This document shows positions 24,164 to 36,008 of a stretch of 64,000 nt of DNA, piece by piece (position 1 is the first letter of the stretch; each line of letters begins with the position of its first letter). Source of the DNA: Lingula anatina. Its lineage: Eukaryota > Brachiopoda > Lingulata > Lingulida > Lingulidae. Location: contig NW_019774025.1 in assembly GCF_001039355.2 (NCBI RefSeq), positions 509,626 through 573,625 on the forward strand, written 5' to 3'. The notes under the pieces were generated by a model that was given only the letters and a program-made list of their open reading frames with translations, did not search any database and had not been told where the DNA came from. The position numbers and the translations under genes were made by a program.

Positions 24164-27100
24164 ATACATACACACACACACAAAACAAAAATTACAAACA
24201 GGTTGGAAAAGCACTTATTTTAAAATTCATGCATGCATACAGACATGCATGCATACTTGCATACATACATACACGCACGATACATACAAATCCCCACATA
24301 AAACACCTACCACCAAAAATGAGCCTTCTGAAGTATATTTTGCCTGCATCGCTGCCACCTACAAACACCAAGCTGGCCATACTGCAGAAGATGAAGTTAG
24401 GAACCAGCAATGCTGCAAGAAACCTCCTCTGCCAACTGGGAGACCAATGCTTCTTCTGAAGAAGTAATCACATGAGTGACCCTGTAAGTTGCTGTAGCTC
24501 TGGCATAAACTGGTTGTACATGGGGTATCATATTTATCTTACAAACTGACATCAAAGTGGGCAGGGCACTGCTTTTAATTTGACTGTGCATTGTGTTCAA
24601 TTAAATTGATTGCAATTTAGCGAGAATCCCTTTGGAGATAGATCGATCCACAGTTAGTATAATAGGGTCTGGGAATGGCCCCTTATACTTATCACATTGG
24701 AATATTGTCCCCACACTCATTTTTCTGCAATACATTTTTTTAAGTTATGGAATTAAAACCAGTGCATGTTCTGTGGAATGAGATAAAAAAGCGCATTTTC
24801 TTAACTATTGCATACTCACCATCATCCTTTGAACAGCTTCAGAAGTAATCGTCTTCCTTCCAATCACTTCCATCACTACCCCTGTGAAATTCAAGATACT
24901 CCACCAAGCCAGGTATACCTCATTCCCGTGCCAGTAGTACACAAAAATGAAGCAGGCAGCTGTGGCCAAGAGCTGAGAAAATAAACCATGCCTGGATCCA
25001 CCAAGAGGAATGTAAATATGCCTGAAAGACAGATGCCAATATTAAGTGCCAAATCAGAGCCAGTCTCACAAAAATAAAAATAAATAAAATAAAATAAAAT
25101 AAAATAAAAATAAATAAATAAATAAAAACTTAAGTCAAAATTTGGTCTTAAACTTAAAATTAAAGAAAGAAAATTTTGATCTAAAATCTAACTGAACTGA
25201 AGCAATTTTTTTAATGTAAAACATGCCATTTTGTACACTTTGTTTAACGATTTTCATATTCCTAATTCAGGAGACTACTTTTTATTTATACTGGGTAAAA
25301 GCAGACTGTATGTTTAGATCAGAAAGTTAAGAGCAGCTTTTGATTTCAGTAGTTCTGGGCCCCGTATCTCGAAAGCTTCGCTATGTTGTGCACATGCGCA
25401 AGTGTCTCGATTCCATTACTCGCCCATACTCATCCCATATAATACACTGTAGCCTCTTTTTGATATAGCGATTTGCAATGCGCGATGCTTTCGAGATACA
25501 GGGCCCTGGTAAACCATACCCAGACATAACAAGGAAAGAACAAGAAACTAAAAATGAAAAACCTATATCTCAGCATACCTTTATGATGAAATATTAAAAA
25601 GGATACTCATACTAAAACAATCATCAAAACAGAAACAGGTATGATTAAGGAAAAGATCAATTTGTTATGTTTAAATGCTGTGCCAGGTCCTCTGAAAACT
25701 TTTTCATGTTTCAATATCAAAAACAGTAACCCTACCTCTTTAAATGCTGATATAGTCCCCTGTCAAATTGTCTGCAATATAAAGAAAATGTTTTAAATGT
25801 TATTTTTTTCTACAAAAGACCCAGATAAGATGTATCTCACATGCGTGGGAAATTCCAAAGTGCACCACACCTGGATATTTTTTTCTAAACATTTGCTATA
25901 GTATACACGTACGTGTATGCCATATACACCAACCATCATCAAGGCGTGTGAGATCTACACTTGCTTCACACTTACAGTATGTATATCACATGCACCTTGC
26001 TGACTCATGGTGTATCTACTACTTGTAAACAAGAAAAATACAAAGAAACTACAGAACGACGAATGCACAAGTATGCGATAAGTAATTTTCACTGATCAGA
26101 AAAAAAACATGTATGCAGTATACATGTTGTTTGTGCATTAAGTGCCTAGAGAATATTTTCACTGCAATCTCAAATTTTAGCATGACTTCTCTAGTTTATC
26201 AAATTGACAATATATTAAACAGGCCCGTAGCCAGCAATTTCAAAAGGGGGGTTCGTTTTTTGAAAAAGTGGACCTTTTCCCATAAAAACTTCATGTACCT
26301 ACATTTGTAGATCAAATTTTACCCAGAGTGGACCTTTTCCCAGCAAAAGGGGTGGTTCTTTCGAACCCCCCGAACCCCCCCTGGCTACGGGCCTGTTAAA
26401 TTACATTTCTTTCAAAAGTTTCTGAAAGTTATCTCTACATGACCTAGACAAACTTACTGCCACATTGTACTGAAAAGATAAAGATGTGAGATGCATATTG
26501 GCCCCGCTGGTGGCTCCATCTGGTCAAGCTTTGCAAAACAACTGGGCAACCCAAACATCACCACATATTTTGTCTGGAAAAATTGAAAGTTCCAAAATGC
26601 CACACCCCCGAGGGTCCACAGTGGTAAACTGGACAGGAGGTCCAACTGGAGTTGTATGGCACTGAGGTGAACGACATGCAGCAGCAGGTAATTGAAACCC
26701 AGCCACCATGTAATTCTAACAAAATCCAGAGCAAGATGGGTAATGCGTGGTTTTGTCCATGGTTGAGGAGGCCTGTTAACCTGTAACATAGAAGAAATTA
26801 TTTAGAAAAAAGCTGAATTTGCTGTAATAACAAATACATCACAGTTCACTATTATCATTTATCATTTAACATAATCATTATATGCTACTGGTAGCACACA
26901 AACATGTAATGATCAATGTTAAAGCAGAGAATATTTAAACAGAAATATCAAGAAGGCTGTTACACGGTGATGCAGTAGCTTACTTTTCAGTTTATAGTTG
27001 GTACTTAAACAAGAAAAGTCCACTGTAGCCTTTGTAACAAGAGCTGACTATGATTACTTTTATTAATATGCAGACACTACTGTGTCTGTACTAGCACTAA

Positions 27101-29479
27101 AAAAAAGCATAGCAGACACATAAAAAAACTAAGCTTGCCTGTTCTAGAAACTTGTCATAGGTCAAAATTGGTCCCGTGAAAAAAAGTGGGAAATAAAAAA
27201 CGTAAGTCATCATGTCCATGAAGTTACAGTTCTGGGCCACAGCTCTCAAAGCAGCATCTTCCCTGTGAGGCATCTTCTGTTTCTGGACACTTTCTCCTGT
27301 TATCATTTCTTGACTTTTTATAAACTGGATGCTTTTGGCTTTCTCAAGACAGAAGCTGATGTACCTTAAGTTTGTCATGGCAATTGTGAAGACAAAGAGG
27401 TAATACTTTGTTTCTAAGACATCATCATCCACTGCCAGTCTCTGAAAACATAAGAGTAGAGCTACATGACATTTGTGTGACATGACACGTTTGATACAAC
27501 TTGCAATAAACTCAATCAAAACTATCCACAGGCAAACACATGTATAGCACACGGAAACATACAGAAACAACAAATCACTACAATTAAAGGAATTACTAGC
27601 TTCAATTCAATAAATTATAAAAAAAATTTTTCTAGGGAAGATTAAAACTTTTAACAGAAGTGAGCCAAGGTGATAGCATGATCATTGAGTGAATTTTTTA
27701 CTTGAAGGTAATTAATATTTCAAACATGAACAAATCTGGAGAACAGCCATATACTGACCAGCCACTGCACAGTAACTTCATGATTGAGAGTGGCCAACAA
27801 CAAGAGGCATACTATCCACACAAGTACAGAACTCCCTGACATGGCTGTTACGAAACTGATAGCACAGTGCAGCAGCAGAATCAGCAGCTGCTTCAATCCC
27901 ATCACATACCACACCACACCCACAGTGTACAGGACAAAAAACTGCTTCCTCAGCTGAATTATATATAAATTTGAATATGTAAAAACAAACAAGTAAAACA
28001 AATACATCTATTATATTAATATATAAAACAAATGTTTGGTTTTATAAAATTTACTTTTTAAAAACATTTCCTTCAGATGTAGTATTTCATGCGTGTTCAC
28101 TGTTTTGAAAACAATACAATTTTTATGTACTCTAGTTATGATACTGGTTCTCTACTCTTTTTTCTAAACTGCTGCTGCACTGTGCCATGGAATAGAGAAC
28201 TTTATCAAAAGTAGTGTCTTAAAACTATAGCGCTTATAAAACAGCCAACACAGGAAAACACTTACAGTAAAAGGAAAATGCTTTTGAAAACATCTTTATA
28301 AAATATTTTGAAGATTATATAGATTTATGGTAACCTGTAACTTTCTTCTATCCAACAAGTGCTTCAAATACCATTAATCAGAATCAGTGACAAGCTAAAC
28401 TGTTTGTTTTTAACATCCTGTGCACTAAAATAAATACCTACATTCCGACATTTCCAGTTCACCAAACTCCCTATTATGCCATGGCCAATGTAACATGGTA
28501 GCACTATCCAACCCCAGGCACTGAACCAAAATTCCCACTCAAAATTGGAGACATCCTAAAATGAAGAAAAAAAGTTCATGGCTTATAAACAGAGTAGGTG
28601 TTTGCAAACTCAAGCAACAGATATGTGAGTCATGAATTAAGTACTCGGATGTAAAATTAGTAACCAACAAACACAGCGTTGTTATACATGCAAACTCGGC
28701 CAAACTCTGACACTATGTTCATGCCTACTAATTTTACGTCCAGTTATTTAATTTGTGGCTTGAGGCCTTAATTTGGACATTTGTGTTCCCAAATCTAAGG
28801 CATAGTAGCATATAGCTAAGATCTAATAAACGGCATATTAGATCTTAGCATATAGCATTTGCTGTTTACGAGGCCTGTGTACTGGGAGAGTGCTTGCCTT
28901 AGGTGTCTTTAAAGAAAATATCTACTAGTTAATAGGTTGAATTTTAAAATTCTCTAAATCTACACTTCATGTACCTTGTAAAGTGTGGTCCCCAAAACAG
29001 TCCATCCTTTTCTAATGTCATAAGGACTGAGGTATTTTCTAAATTCTACAAAGACACAGTTTATGTGCAATCATGATACATATATAAAAAAGAAAGAAAA
29101 AGGTTATATTATGTTTTCACAACCACCACTAAAAAATGGCAGAAAAGCTTCGTACATTTAAAATTATCTTCTAACGCTAAACAATTTTGTGTACCACGTC
29201 TACTGGTACAAGTCTACTTGTAAATAAAAATATAGTTATATCCCAAATAACCAACTGAAGTACTGTATCACCAAATTAATTCCAAAAATGACATGTTATA
29301 CATATGATTTTGAAGCTGTCATGTGTGTTTAATACCAGACGTGAACCCCCACGGCCCCAGGTACGTACCAATTGAGGCTAAGATTGTATTCTCAGTAATG
29401 TAAACCACGGCAGACAGCCAGCAAACCCAGTAAACGGTGATCTCCCACACTGGCAGGGTTGAGATTCCCATCTGTCTCT
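23891..29479 (-). CDS. HHAT: Hedgehog acyltransferase (MBOAT family)
   Basis: Multi-pass ER membrane enzyme of the MBOAT family that palmitoylates the N-terminal cysteine of Hedgehog ligands. Ten coding exons on the minus strand: 29471-29369, 29045-28975, 28555-28442, 27953-27759, 27441-27139, 26780-26458, 25771-25736, 25021-24820, 24455-24311, 23994-23891. They sum to 1596 bases, 531 aa (human about 493), with all phases consistent. Diagnostic pieces are NFEWEFW, the GPILTYDKF loop, QFDRGLYQHLKR with D373, and VYYWHG with the catalytic His H413; these match human D339 and H379. The C-terminal VFVGGSDAGKIYF and WPTSAFMLS blocks complete the match. The catalytic His argues for HHAT rather than the inactive paralogue HHATL. 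The intron after exon 5 uses a GC donor. A 5' UTR exon probably ends at 29705 (donor gtgagc). Confidence 0.93.
24122..24300. repeat. Microsatellite block (CT)n, (CA)n, CATG/CATA repeats
   Basis: An almost pure (CT)n run at about 24124-24161 is followed by (CA)n at about 24170-24182, then catgcatgcatac/catacatac repeats to about 24290. It sits in the last HHAT intron. Apparent Cys/Met/His-rich open frames here are translations of the repeat. Confidence 0.9.
25076..25130. repeat. (AAAAT)n/(AAAT)n simple repeat
   Basis: Alternating aaaat and aaat units in an HHAT intron. Confidence 0.85.
25357..25506. mobile_element. 150-bp MITE with 20-bp terminal inverted repeats
   Basis: The ends gggccccgtatctcgaaagc (25357-25376) and gctttcgagatacagggccc (25487-25506) are inverted copies with one mismatch. 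There is no coding capacity and no convincing target-site duplication. It lies in an HHAT intron. Confidence 0.8.
26220..26395. mobile_element. 176-bp MITE with 15-bp TIRs and TTAAA target duplication
   Basis: The terminal repeats caggcccgtagccag (26220-26234) and ctggctacgggcctg (26381-26395) are perfect inverted copies. The flanks 26215-26219 and 26396-26400 both read TTAAA, a 5-bp target-site duplication. Inside, gtggaccttttccca occurs twice. Noncoding; lies in an HHAT intron. Confidence 0.88.
27137..27138 (-). other. GC splice donor in HHAT
   Basis: The exon at 27441-27139 ends CAG and is followed by GCAAGC, with no usable GT nearby. The next exon starts at 26780 after ttacag, and the join keeps phase 0 and the conserved order (KFLEQ then VNRPPQPWT). 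GC-AG introns are a known minor class with just this CAG/GCAAG context. Confidence 0.75.
28815..28849. repeat. 35-base hairpin with 14-bp perfect arms
   Basis: gctaagatctaata (28815-28828) and its exact reverse complement (28836-28849) flank a seven-base loop. It lies in an HHAT intron and contains an internal agatct palindrome in each arm. Confidence 0.85.
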
Positions 29480-29704
29480 CTGGAGAAAAGATTCCCAGCA
29501 GATCTGCATCTCTTTAATCACAATCTTTAATCACATCACGTGCACTGTTAACGGATGTAGAAGTTCATGCGAAATATTTGAAATCATAACAGGAGCAAAA
29601 GAACACGGAACTACCGGTAGATTTTCTTGGATAATTTATTAGCAATACTACGCATCGATGTTACAGCAGGGTATTACCGAGTGAATGACAGATGACATGC
29701 TCAC

Positions 29705-29760
29705 CTGTTCGCAAACTTCATCAGCCGTGGAGAGGAACTCAGCGACGCGGGTCAGACAAG
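29705..29760 (-). other. Probable HHAT 5' UTR exon
   Basis: On the minus strand this segment ends in CAG followed by the donor gtgagc. A matching acceptor (ttttctccag) lies at 29480, just before the ATG-containing exon. It includes an ATG that would be out of frame with the HHAT start after splicing, so it would act as an upstream reading frame. The 5' end is not determined. Confidence 0.45.
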
Positions 29761-30323
29761 AATTAGGTATATGATAACTCAAGTAAAACACATGAGAGGA
29801 AAACAACAATTGTCAAGCATTACATAAAACGTGAAAGAGAGGTTACAGTACAACTTGCACTGTTACACCTGAGTAAACGTCTGCTGTGTTACTGGTATAC
29901 GGTAATATAGCTACCATCACGCTCGGGTGTCACCTTAATTGGTAAATAAACCAGGTAAATTAACCTAAAATCACATAAAACGACTTAAGACTATCATAAT
30001 AGTCTGCCATAACGCAAAAAAGAAAAAAAAAGAAAGAAAGAAAATAGAATCATAAATACAAAAGAAAAAAAAAAAGAAACAAAAAAATTTAACAGATTTC
30101 CTACAATCCCCATAGACCCTCATGGAGAAGAATTTATACAAAATTAAGAATAAATTTAAATTAAATTGTCATTTTATGTTGTCTTTAAGTTAATTTACCC
30201 TGTTTAGTAACCAATGAAGGTGACAACTGCGTGTGGCTTCCATTATTCATTTATGTGCTTCTGAATTTTCATCATTAAGTTCACCTATTTAACTATTCAT
30301 TCTTTTGCCCCTTTTTTGTTTAG
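29761..30323. promoter_or_regulatory. Divergent HHAT/PPOX promoter region
   Basis: The HHAT 5' UTR exon (minus) and the PPOX start (plus) face away from each other across roughly 560 bases. The stretch is AT-rich with an A-rich run at about 30016-30090 and no obvious TATA box placed for either gene. Because the PPOX ATG follows a splice acceptor (ttgtttag at 30323), a noncoding PPOX first exon probably lies here too. Confidence 0.45.
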
Positions 30324-33300
30324 GATGAAAAAGACAGGAGCAGTCTTGGAGGTACTGAAGTCTTGTCCTGTTAAGTATTCATACTACAGAAGACCTGGCC
30401 AGACACTTGTTGCTCCACATGGCATCCGTAGGCTGTATTCTACATGTAGGACAGCTCCATGTGGGACTTTTAAACATCTTGGAAAAGCTCAGTTTTGTAC
30501 ACTTTCTGGCACCAATTGCTGTGTAAGACAGCCTCACAACAGTGCGATTCCAAAGGACAACAGACGTTTTTTCAGTGCTGCTAAATCTGGAAAATATTTT
30601 TTGAATGGAGGGACGTCTTGTACTGGAAGATATGTTGGATACAGTCACTTCAGTACAACCTCTGGTACCGAGGACAGGACAGTGGTTATTATTGGGGGAG
30701 GAATCAGTGGTCTCACCGCCGCATACTACCTTACTAAAGTAAAAAATCTTCCCTTTGATAAGGTACAAATTTACATGCGAATAAGCTCTATTCAGTTTTG
30801 TAATTGTTTAGTTTTTATATCCTTGGGATTACCATTCATTTATAGGTAAACAAAATTATTTTTAACAGTTTCAATAATGGTCCTATAATTTACATCATAA
30901 AATGCACTGCTGAAAAATTCTTGAAGTTACTTATTTATTTTTAATAATTTAATTACTGTGATAGATGTTTACTTTAGAGCATAATATACATATCATGCTT
31001 TTTATTTACATGTGGATGTTCTATATCACACTTTACTGGCTGGTTCCTTTTTGTCCAGACTTGACATTCACACCAGCTATGAGTCAACTCGTTTTGATTT
31101 TTTTTATCATAAAAAATTATACCTCCTTTTCTTTACAGATAGTTTTGTACGAGTCTAGTGATCGTCTGGGAGGTTGGATTAACAGCTTGCAGCTCGATGA
31201 TGGAACAATATTTGAGCAAGGTCCCAGAACGATACGCTCTCCCACAGCAACACCAGCTGCACGTGCAACAATAGAGCTGGTACATGATACTGTCTGATGT
31301 TTTTCACTTTTTTGGTGGCAAATAATGGTTGTCATTTTCTTTTTAAAAAAAAGTAGTCGTTTTAAGTTTTAAGTATAACTTATGGAAAACGGAAACACAG
31401 ATCCTAAAATAATACTTTGCTGTCAGCTTTCTTGAAATAATTTTGTTGTTAATTTGAAATTATTATTCTGTCCAGGTAGAATCACTTGGCCTTGTTGATG
31501 ATGTTATTGCAGTTACTAGTAAAGAGCCAGCTGCAAAAAACAGATATATCTATGTAGATGGGAAGTTACATGCACTACCTAACAGTAAGGGAATAGTTTA
31601 GGAAGGTTTCATTTTTCATATTGTTTTTAAGTGTGAAAACTGTGAAAGGAAAAATAATAGTATTTATCTTATACTTTCTAATAATGTTAAGCAAAAATAT
31701 TTTATTCTACTATTCTTAGACTCCTGCTAGAAAGACAATCATGTTTGAAAACCATAGTTTAAAACATTTTTAAACATTCTAATGGCATGTAGTGTATCAT
31801 GTTTGAAATCATCTCTCTAATGCTTGTTTAAAATTTTAAGGGTGTCCATTTTATATAATTCCAGGTCTCTTTAAGACTTTGTCAAAGCAGTCACCATTTT
31901 CTAAATCCTTAGCACACTATGTTTTCAAAGAAATGTCAATCCCTGCAAAATCCACCTCATCAGATGAATCGGTCTATGATTTCTTTTCAAGAAGATTTGG
32001 TGCAGAGGTGAGTTATTTATTTATTTATTTATTTATTATTCACATAAAAAGATTCATACATACAGAATGACCGGTGACTTTCTAGTTATACTTCTTGAAG
32101 ATGTTACAGTCTGATACCCTATATATAAAAACTCAAGGAAGCACCATGCAGCCTGAAGTGAAATTAATTATGAGTTATCAATAAATAAATTGACAATTTG
32201 TAACATCATATTATGTTTAGATGATAAGCTGGCATTTTAAGGATATGTGTTGTTTAACCATTTGTTAGCCATTGTTGTTTAAAAAGTGAAGTACATTTGT
32301 CAGCTTCTGTTGGCTTAAAATTCATGCATGTTTATACTATTAAAATCTATGCTGTGCAGTTTATATTTCCAGTTGAACATGGAAAGTCTGTTAGTTGGCT
32401 TAATATAATAATAACTGCAACCTTTGTCTTGTAATACTTTTCACCAGGTCACTAACTATGCAATTGGAGCTTTGTGCAGGGGGATTTATGCAGCAGATAC
32501 CAAACTGTTGAGCATGAAAGCATGTTTTCCGTCATTGTTAGAGGCAGAGAATAAGTATGGCTCAGTGATTAAAGGGATCTTAGGTGAGCTAACTATTATT
32601 TTATATATAATATGTATTGAACAGTTATCATACAAGCAGATTTGGAATGCATTCATACTAATTATACTGTTGGGTTATTTACAATCCCTGCTATTTTCAA
32701 CTGTAGTTTCAGTGAGCAAAACCTTAGAAAATTATTAAAATTGAAAACAAAACCCAATTAGTAGATATTCAATAATAAAATTAATGTTTGGGGTAGATGA
32801 ATTCCAACATGGTGTGTGTACAGTTAAAGGTTAAGCAAATTAAAATTGCAATTATTATGACAAGTTGAAACAATTATAACCCATTTTTGTATAGAACACA
32901 CATTCATAGTGTACTACTCATGTATTTTAGGTTCACTGACAGAGAAAACGAAACCACAAAATGTGGATTCAGCTGGTGACATACTCGGGCCAAATGGTGA
33001 GAGCAGAATGTTACAAAGAGCTAAAAATGAGAGATGGTCAGTGTGGTCGTTGCAAGAAGGGCTGTCTCAACTCCCTGTGGCTTTAGCTTCTGAGCTAAAG
33101 CGAGACCATAGAGTAGATGTCCAACTTAATACCTGTTGCAAAGAAGTCAACTTCAGAGGGTCTAAAGCCATTGTAAGTCTACTTATTTGAAATTTGTCAT
33201 TTATATACAACCAATTTTATCACCAGGTAATATTAAGGTAGTGACATGTATTCAGATCTCCACCTGCCTGAACCTCTAGTTTCAATATTATTTTTTCTTA

Positions 33301-33986
33301 TTTTTGGAATAGTAGTATTTGTTATTAAAAACTTGTAAAAACGACAATTATGAAAATGTTTTCCCTTTATTCAAATAATTTTAAAACATCACAGTTGCAA
33401 ATATATTTCATTGTCAGGTACAAACAGAAAAAGGATGTGTGGAGGCAGATTACATATTTTCCTCAATATATGCAAAAAGTAAGCTGCCACATGCAACCAT
33501 TCTATCATAATAACCAAGATATTGGCTGCACCATAATTTTCCTATGTGTCTAAATGTAGGTCATTACTCTGCTAAACTCCCTAGGGAGTGAATTTAAAAG
33601 AAGTTATAAGAAAAAGTATGTTTTAATGATTATTTATATACAAATGTTAAATAAATTCTGGATTAATTTTGTTATCTTTACTGAAATTTTAACTCAAAGT
33701 ATTTGTTATTTCTTTATTTTTTACAATTGAAGCTTTATCTCAGCTCCTCACTGGTGTCAGTAAGTTGAACAGCCTGCTCCACTCCATCCAAGCTGTCACT
33801 GTGGCTGTTGTCAATCTGGAGTACAGCGACCTGGAGTTTAAAGTGGAGGTAATTGTCAGCATTTGCAAATGGAAGTTTGATTACATCTAAATGTTGTCAT
33901 TCAAAAGAATGGCACATTAAAGAAGCTGCAACAGTCAATTAAGACAATTAAGACAATGGAATGAAAGTACTAAAGCATATGTTTGA

Positions 33987-34033
<47 letters not shown>

Positions 34034-36008
34034 ACAATCAACTAATTTACTTGTGAATGACTACACACATATACTTTTCAACTCCCTGCACATCCAGAAA
34101 AGTATCTGATTTTCATTCAATTTTTTAACTACTGGGTAGAATGAGGGGCACACACCCAGACCGCTACTTAAAGCTGTGTGCCTTAAGCTTGGGCACTTGC
34201 ATTTTTATGATTATTATTATTATTATTATTTTGAATGCCCACTTACATCTCTACAATACTCTCAATACTCTACTTTGAAAAATCTGTATCACAGCTCAGC
34301 AGTTTATCAAGTTTAAACAAGAAAGCCATAAAAGCCTTTATGAATGATTTTATAATCAAAATGACTCTCTTAGACAATCTACTTTAGATCGACCTAACTC
34401 CCTGGGGTTCACGCTAAATAGGTGTCAGCCGAGCGAGCACGAAAGTTAATTACCCCCTTACAGCTTGTAGTAGGCGGGAAACATTTCACCCGGATTATCT
34501 GACAGTAATCTAGTGAGACTCCCCGCGGGGATAGATCGATCTAAAAGCTGTGGGAATACGCCCTTAGTCTGTTATTACATATAGATCTACAATTTCACCA
34601 AAGTCAAAAATTACAAGAAATGCAAGTCTGTCCTATTCGGAAATTGTGGTAAACTTTTATTTAGGTGGACTCTGCTTTAAATTACAGGTATATTGCTAAT
34701 TGTCTTTTGTTAATTTTGTTTGTAGGGTTTTGGACATCTTGTTCCTCCTGATCAGCCATCCAATGTAATAGGTGTTATATATGATTCTTGTAGTTTTCCT
34801 GACAGAGTGGTAGGCAACCGAACAGTATTCACAGTAAGTACCTTATTTTATTGTTTTCCTAACATTGGGCTATGTCTATAACTTTTGTCCATCACTGGCA
34901 TGTAGATCAGTTAAGACATATTATAGTCAGTGGTGTGTATAAGGAAAATGGCAAACCTGGAAATTGTGCCCCTTTCTTAAGATGACACCATGACCTATTT
35001 GTTACTCTGGTGATCCAAACAGATGATGGAAAATTATATTCAGTGAAACTTTGACATTGAAGAAATACTGCCATACTTGCTAACATAAAAGCCTGTATTG
35101 ATATTTCAGTGTATGCTTGGTGGAACTTGGTTTAAAGAGCAGTTTGGAGATCCAGATAAAGTAGATCCAGACTACCTTACCTCATTAGCCATTTCTGCAC
35201 TACAAGAGCAATTGGGAATAACACAACCTCCTTGCAGAACATACATTGGGATACAGAAAGTAAGCAAAACAATAAACAAAGGATAAATTTTTCTCTACGA
35301 TTTAAAATAATTATTGTGAATTGATAGGTAATTGTATAAATATATTTTGTTTCTTTTAGGTGGGACTCAACCTCTTCCCATCATGCATCATTGGTTTTAA
35401 CAGCCTCCCCAATCTCATCCCAGACAAAAAAAAAAAAATTAAAATTTGCTCATTTTTTTCCTATCATGTAAATCACGGTTGATTATGCCATGATACAGTA
35501 TATTTTTGTACAGCATTTTTAAGTTTGTTTCAAAGCTTTTTCACTGCAACATCATACATGTATCAACACGTGACGCTTCATTGTTTCTGTGTGTGAGGGG
35601 GGCATTTTTTGTCTTAACTTCAATCTATTTACAGCCTTGGCTTGCTTAAGACATGACTGCTAAATATAGATCGATATTGGGCACCAAAGGGACATAGCTA
35701 ACAGTCATTATTGGATCATTTGTTGACGCATGTCTATCATTGAAAATGTGTATATTGCTTGTATATACTACATCTAAGAACCAATATGGAATATTGATTT
35801 AAATTTTTTGGCTGTGTTTCAGGACTGCATACCACTTTACAGAGTTGGTCATACAGAGGTTGTACATGAGATATTTCAGCAATGTAAAGAAGCTTCCTTG
35901 CCATTGAGTCTGCTTGGTTCATCATACAAAGGAGTCGGTGTGCCAGATTGCATTTTCAATGCCAAGCAAGAAGTTATAAGAATTGTGAAAAAAATTAACT
36001 CAAATTGA
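30324..36008 (+). CDS. PPOX: Protoporphyrinogen oxidase, mitochondrial
   Basis: FAD enzyme that oxidises protoporphyrinogen IX to protoporphyrin IX, the penultimate step of haem synthesis, at the mitochondrial inner membrane. Start ATG 30325, just after an acceptor. Coding exons: 30325-30762, 31139-31279, 31476-31584, 31865-32007, 32448-32583, 32931-33172, 33418-33478, 33733-33848, 34726-34833, 35110-35259, 35823-36008. They sum to 1830 bases, 609 aa, phases consistent. Motifs are the FAD dinucleotide site GGGISG (124-129), [19 protein letters not shown] with R176 (the human R59 position), [11 protein letters not shown], and the C-terminal FAD segment [11 protein letters not shown]. The protein carries about 115 residues ahead of the usual start, rich in Arg, Ser and aromatic residues and poor in acids, unlike human PPOX (477 aa), which starts just before the FAD motif. 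Confidence 0.94.
33988..34030. repeat. (TA)n microsatellite
   Basis: An uninterrupted alternating TA run of roughly 40 bases in a PPOX intron. Confidence 0.95.
34384..34548. mobile_element. Possible MITE with weak inverted ends
   Basis: tttagatcgaccta near 34384 and tagatcgatctaaaa near 34532-34546 are imperfect inverted copies around a GC-richer centre that contrasts with the AT-rich intron. No clear target duplication, so this is tentative. Confidence 0.35.

Noticed and set aside
23986-24467. Plus-strand frames over the CT/CA repeats
   Set aside because: They are translations of microsatellite and of the opposite strand of HHAT exons.
35371-35450. Possible extra PPOX exon after tttcttttag
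   Set aside because: It would insert unrelated residues between GIQK and DCIPLY, which join directly in phase as in other PPOX proteins, and it runs into a poly-A stretch with no donor.
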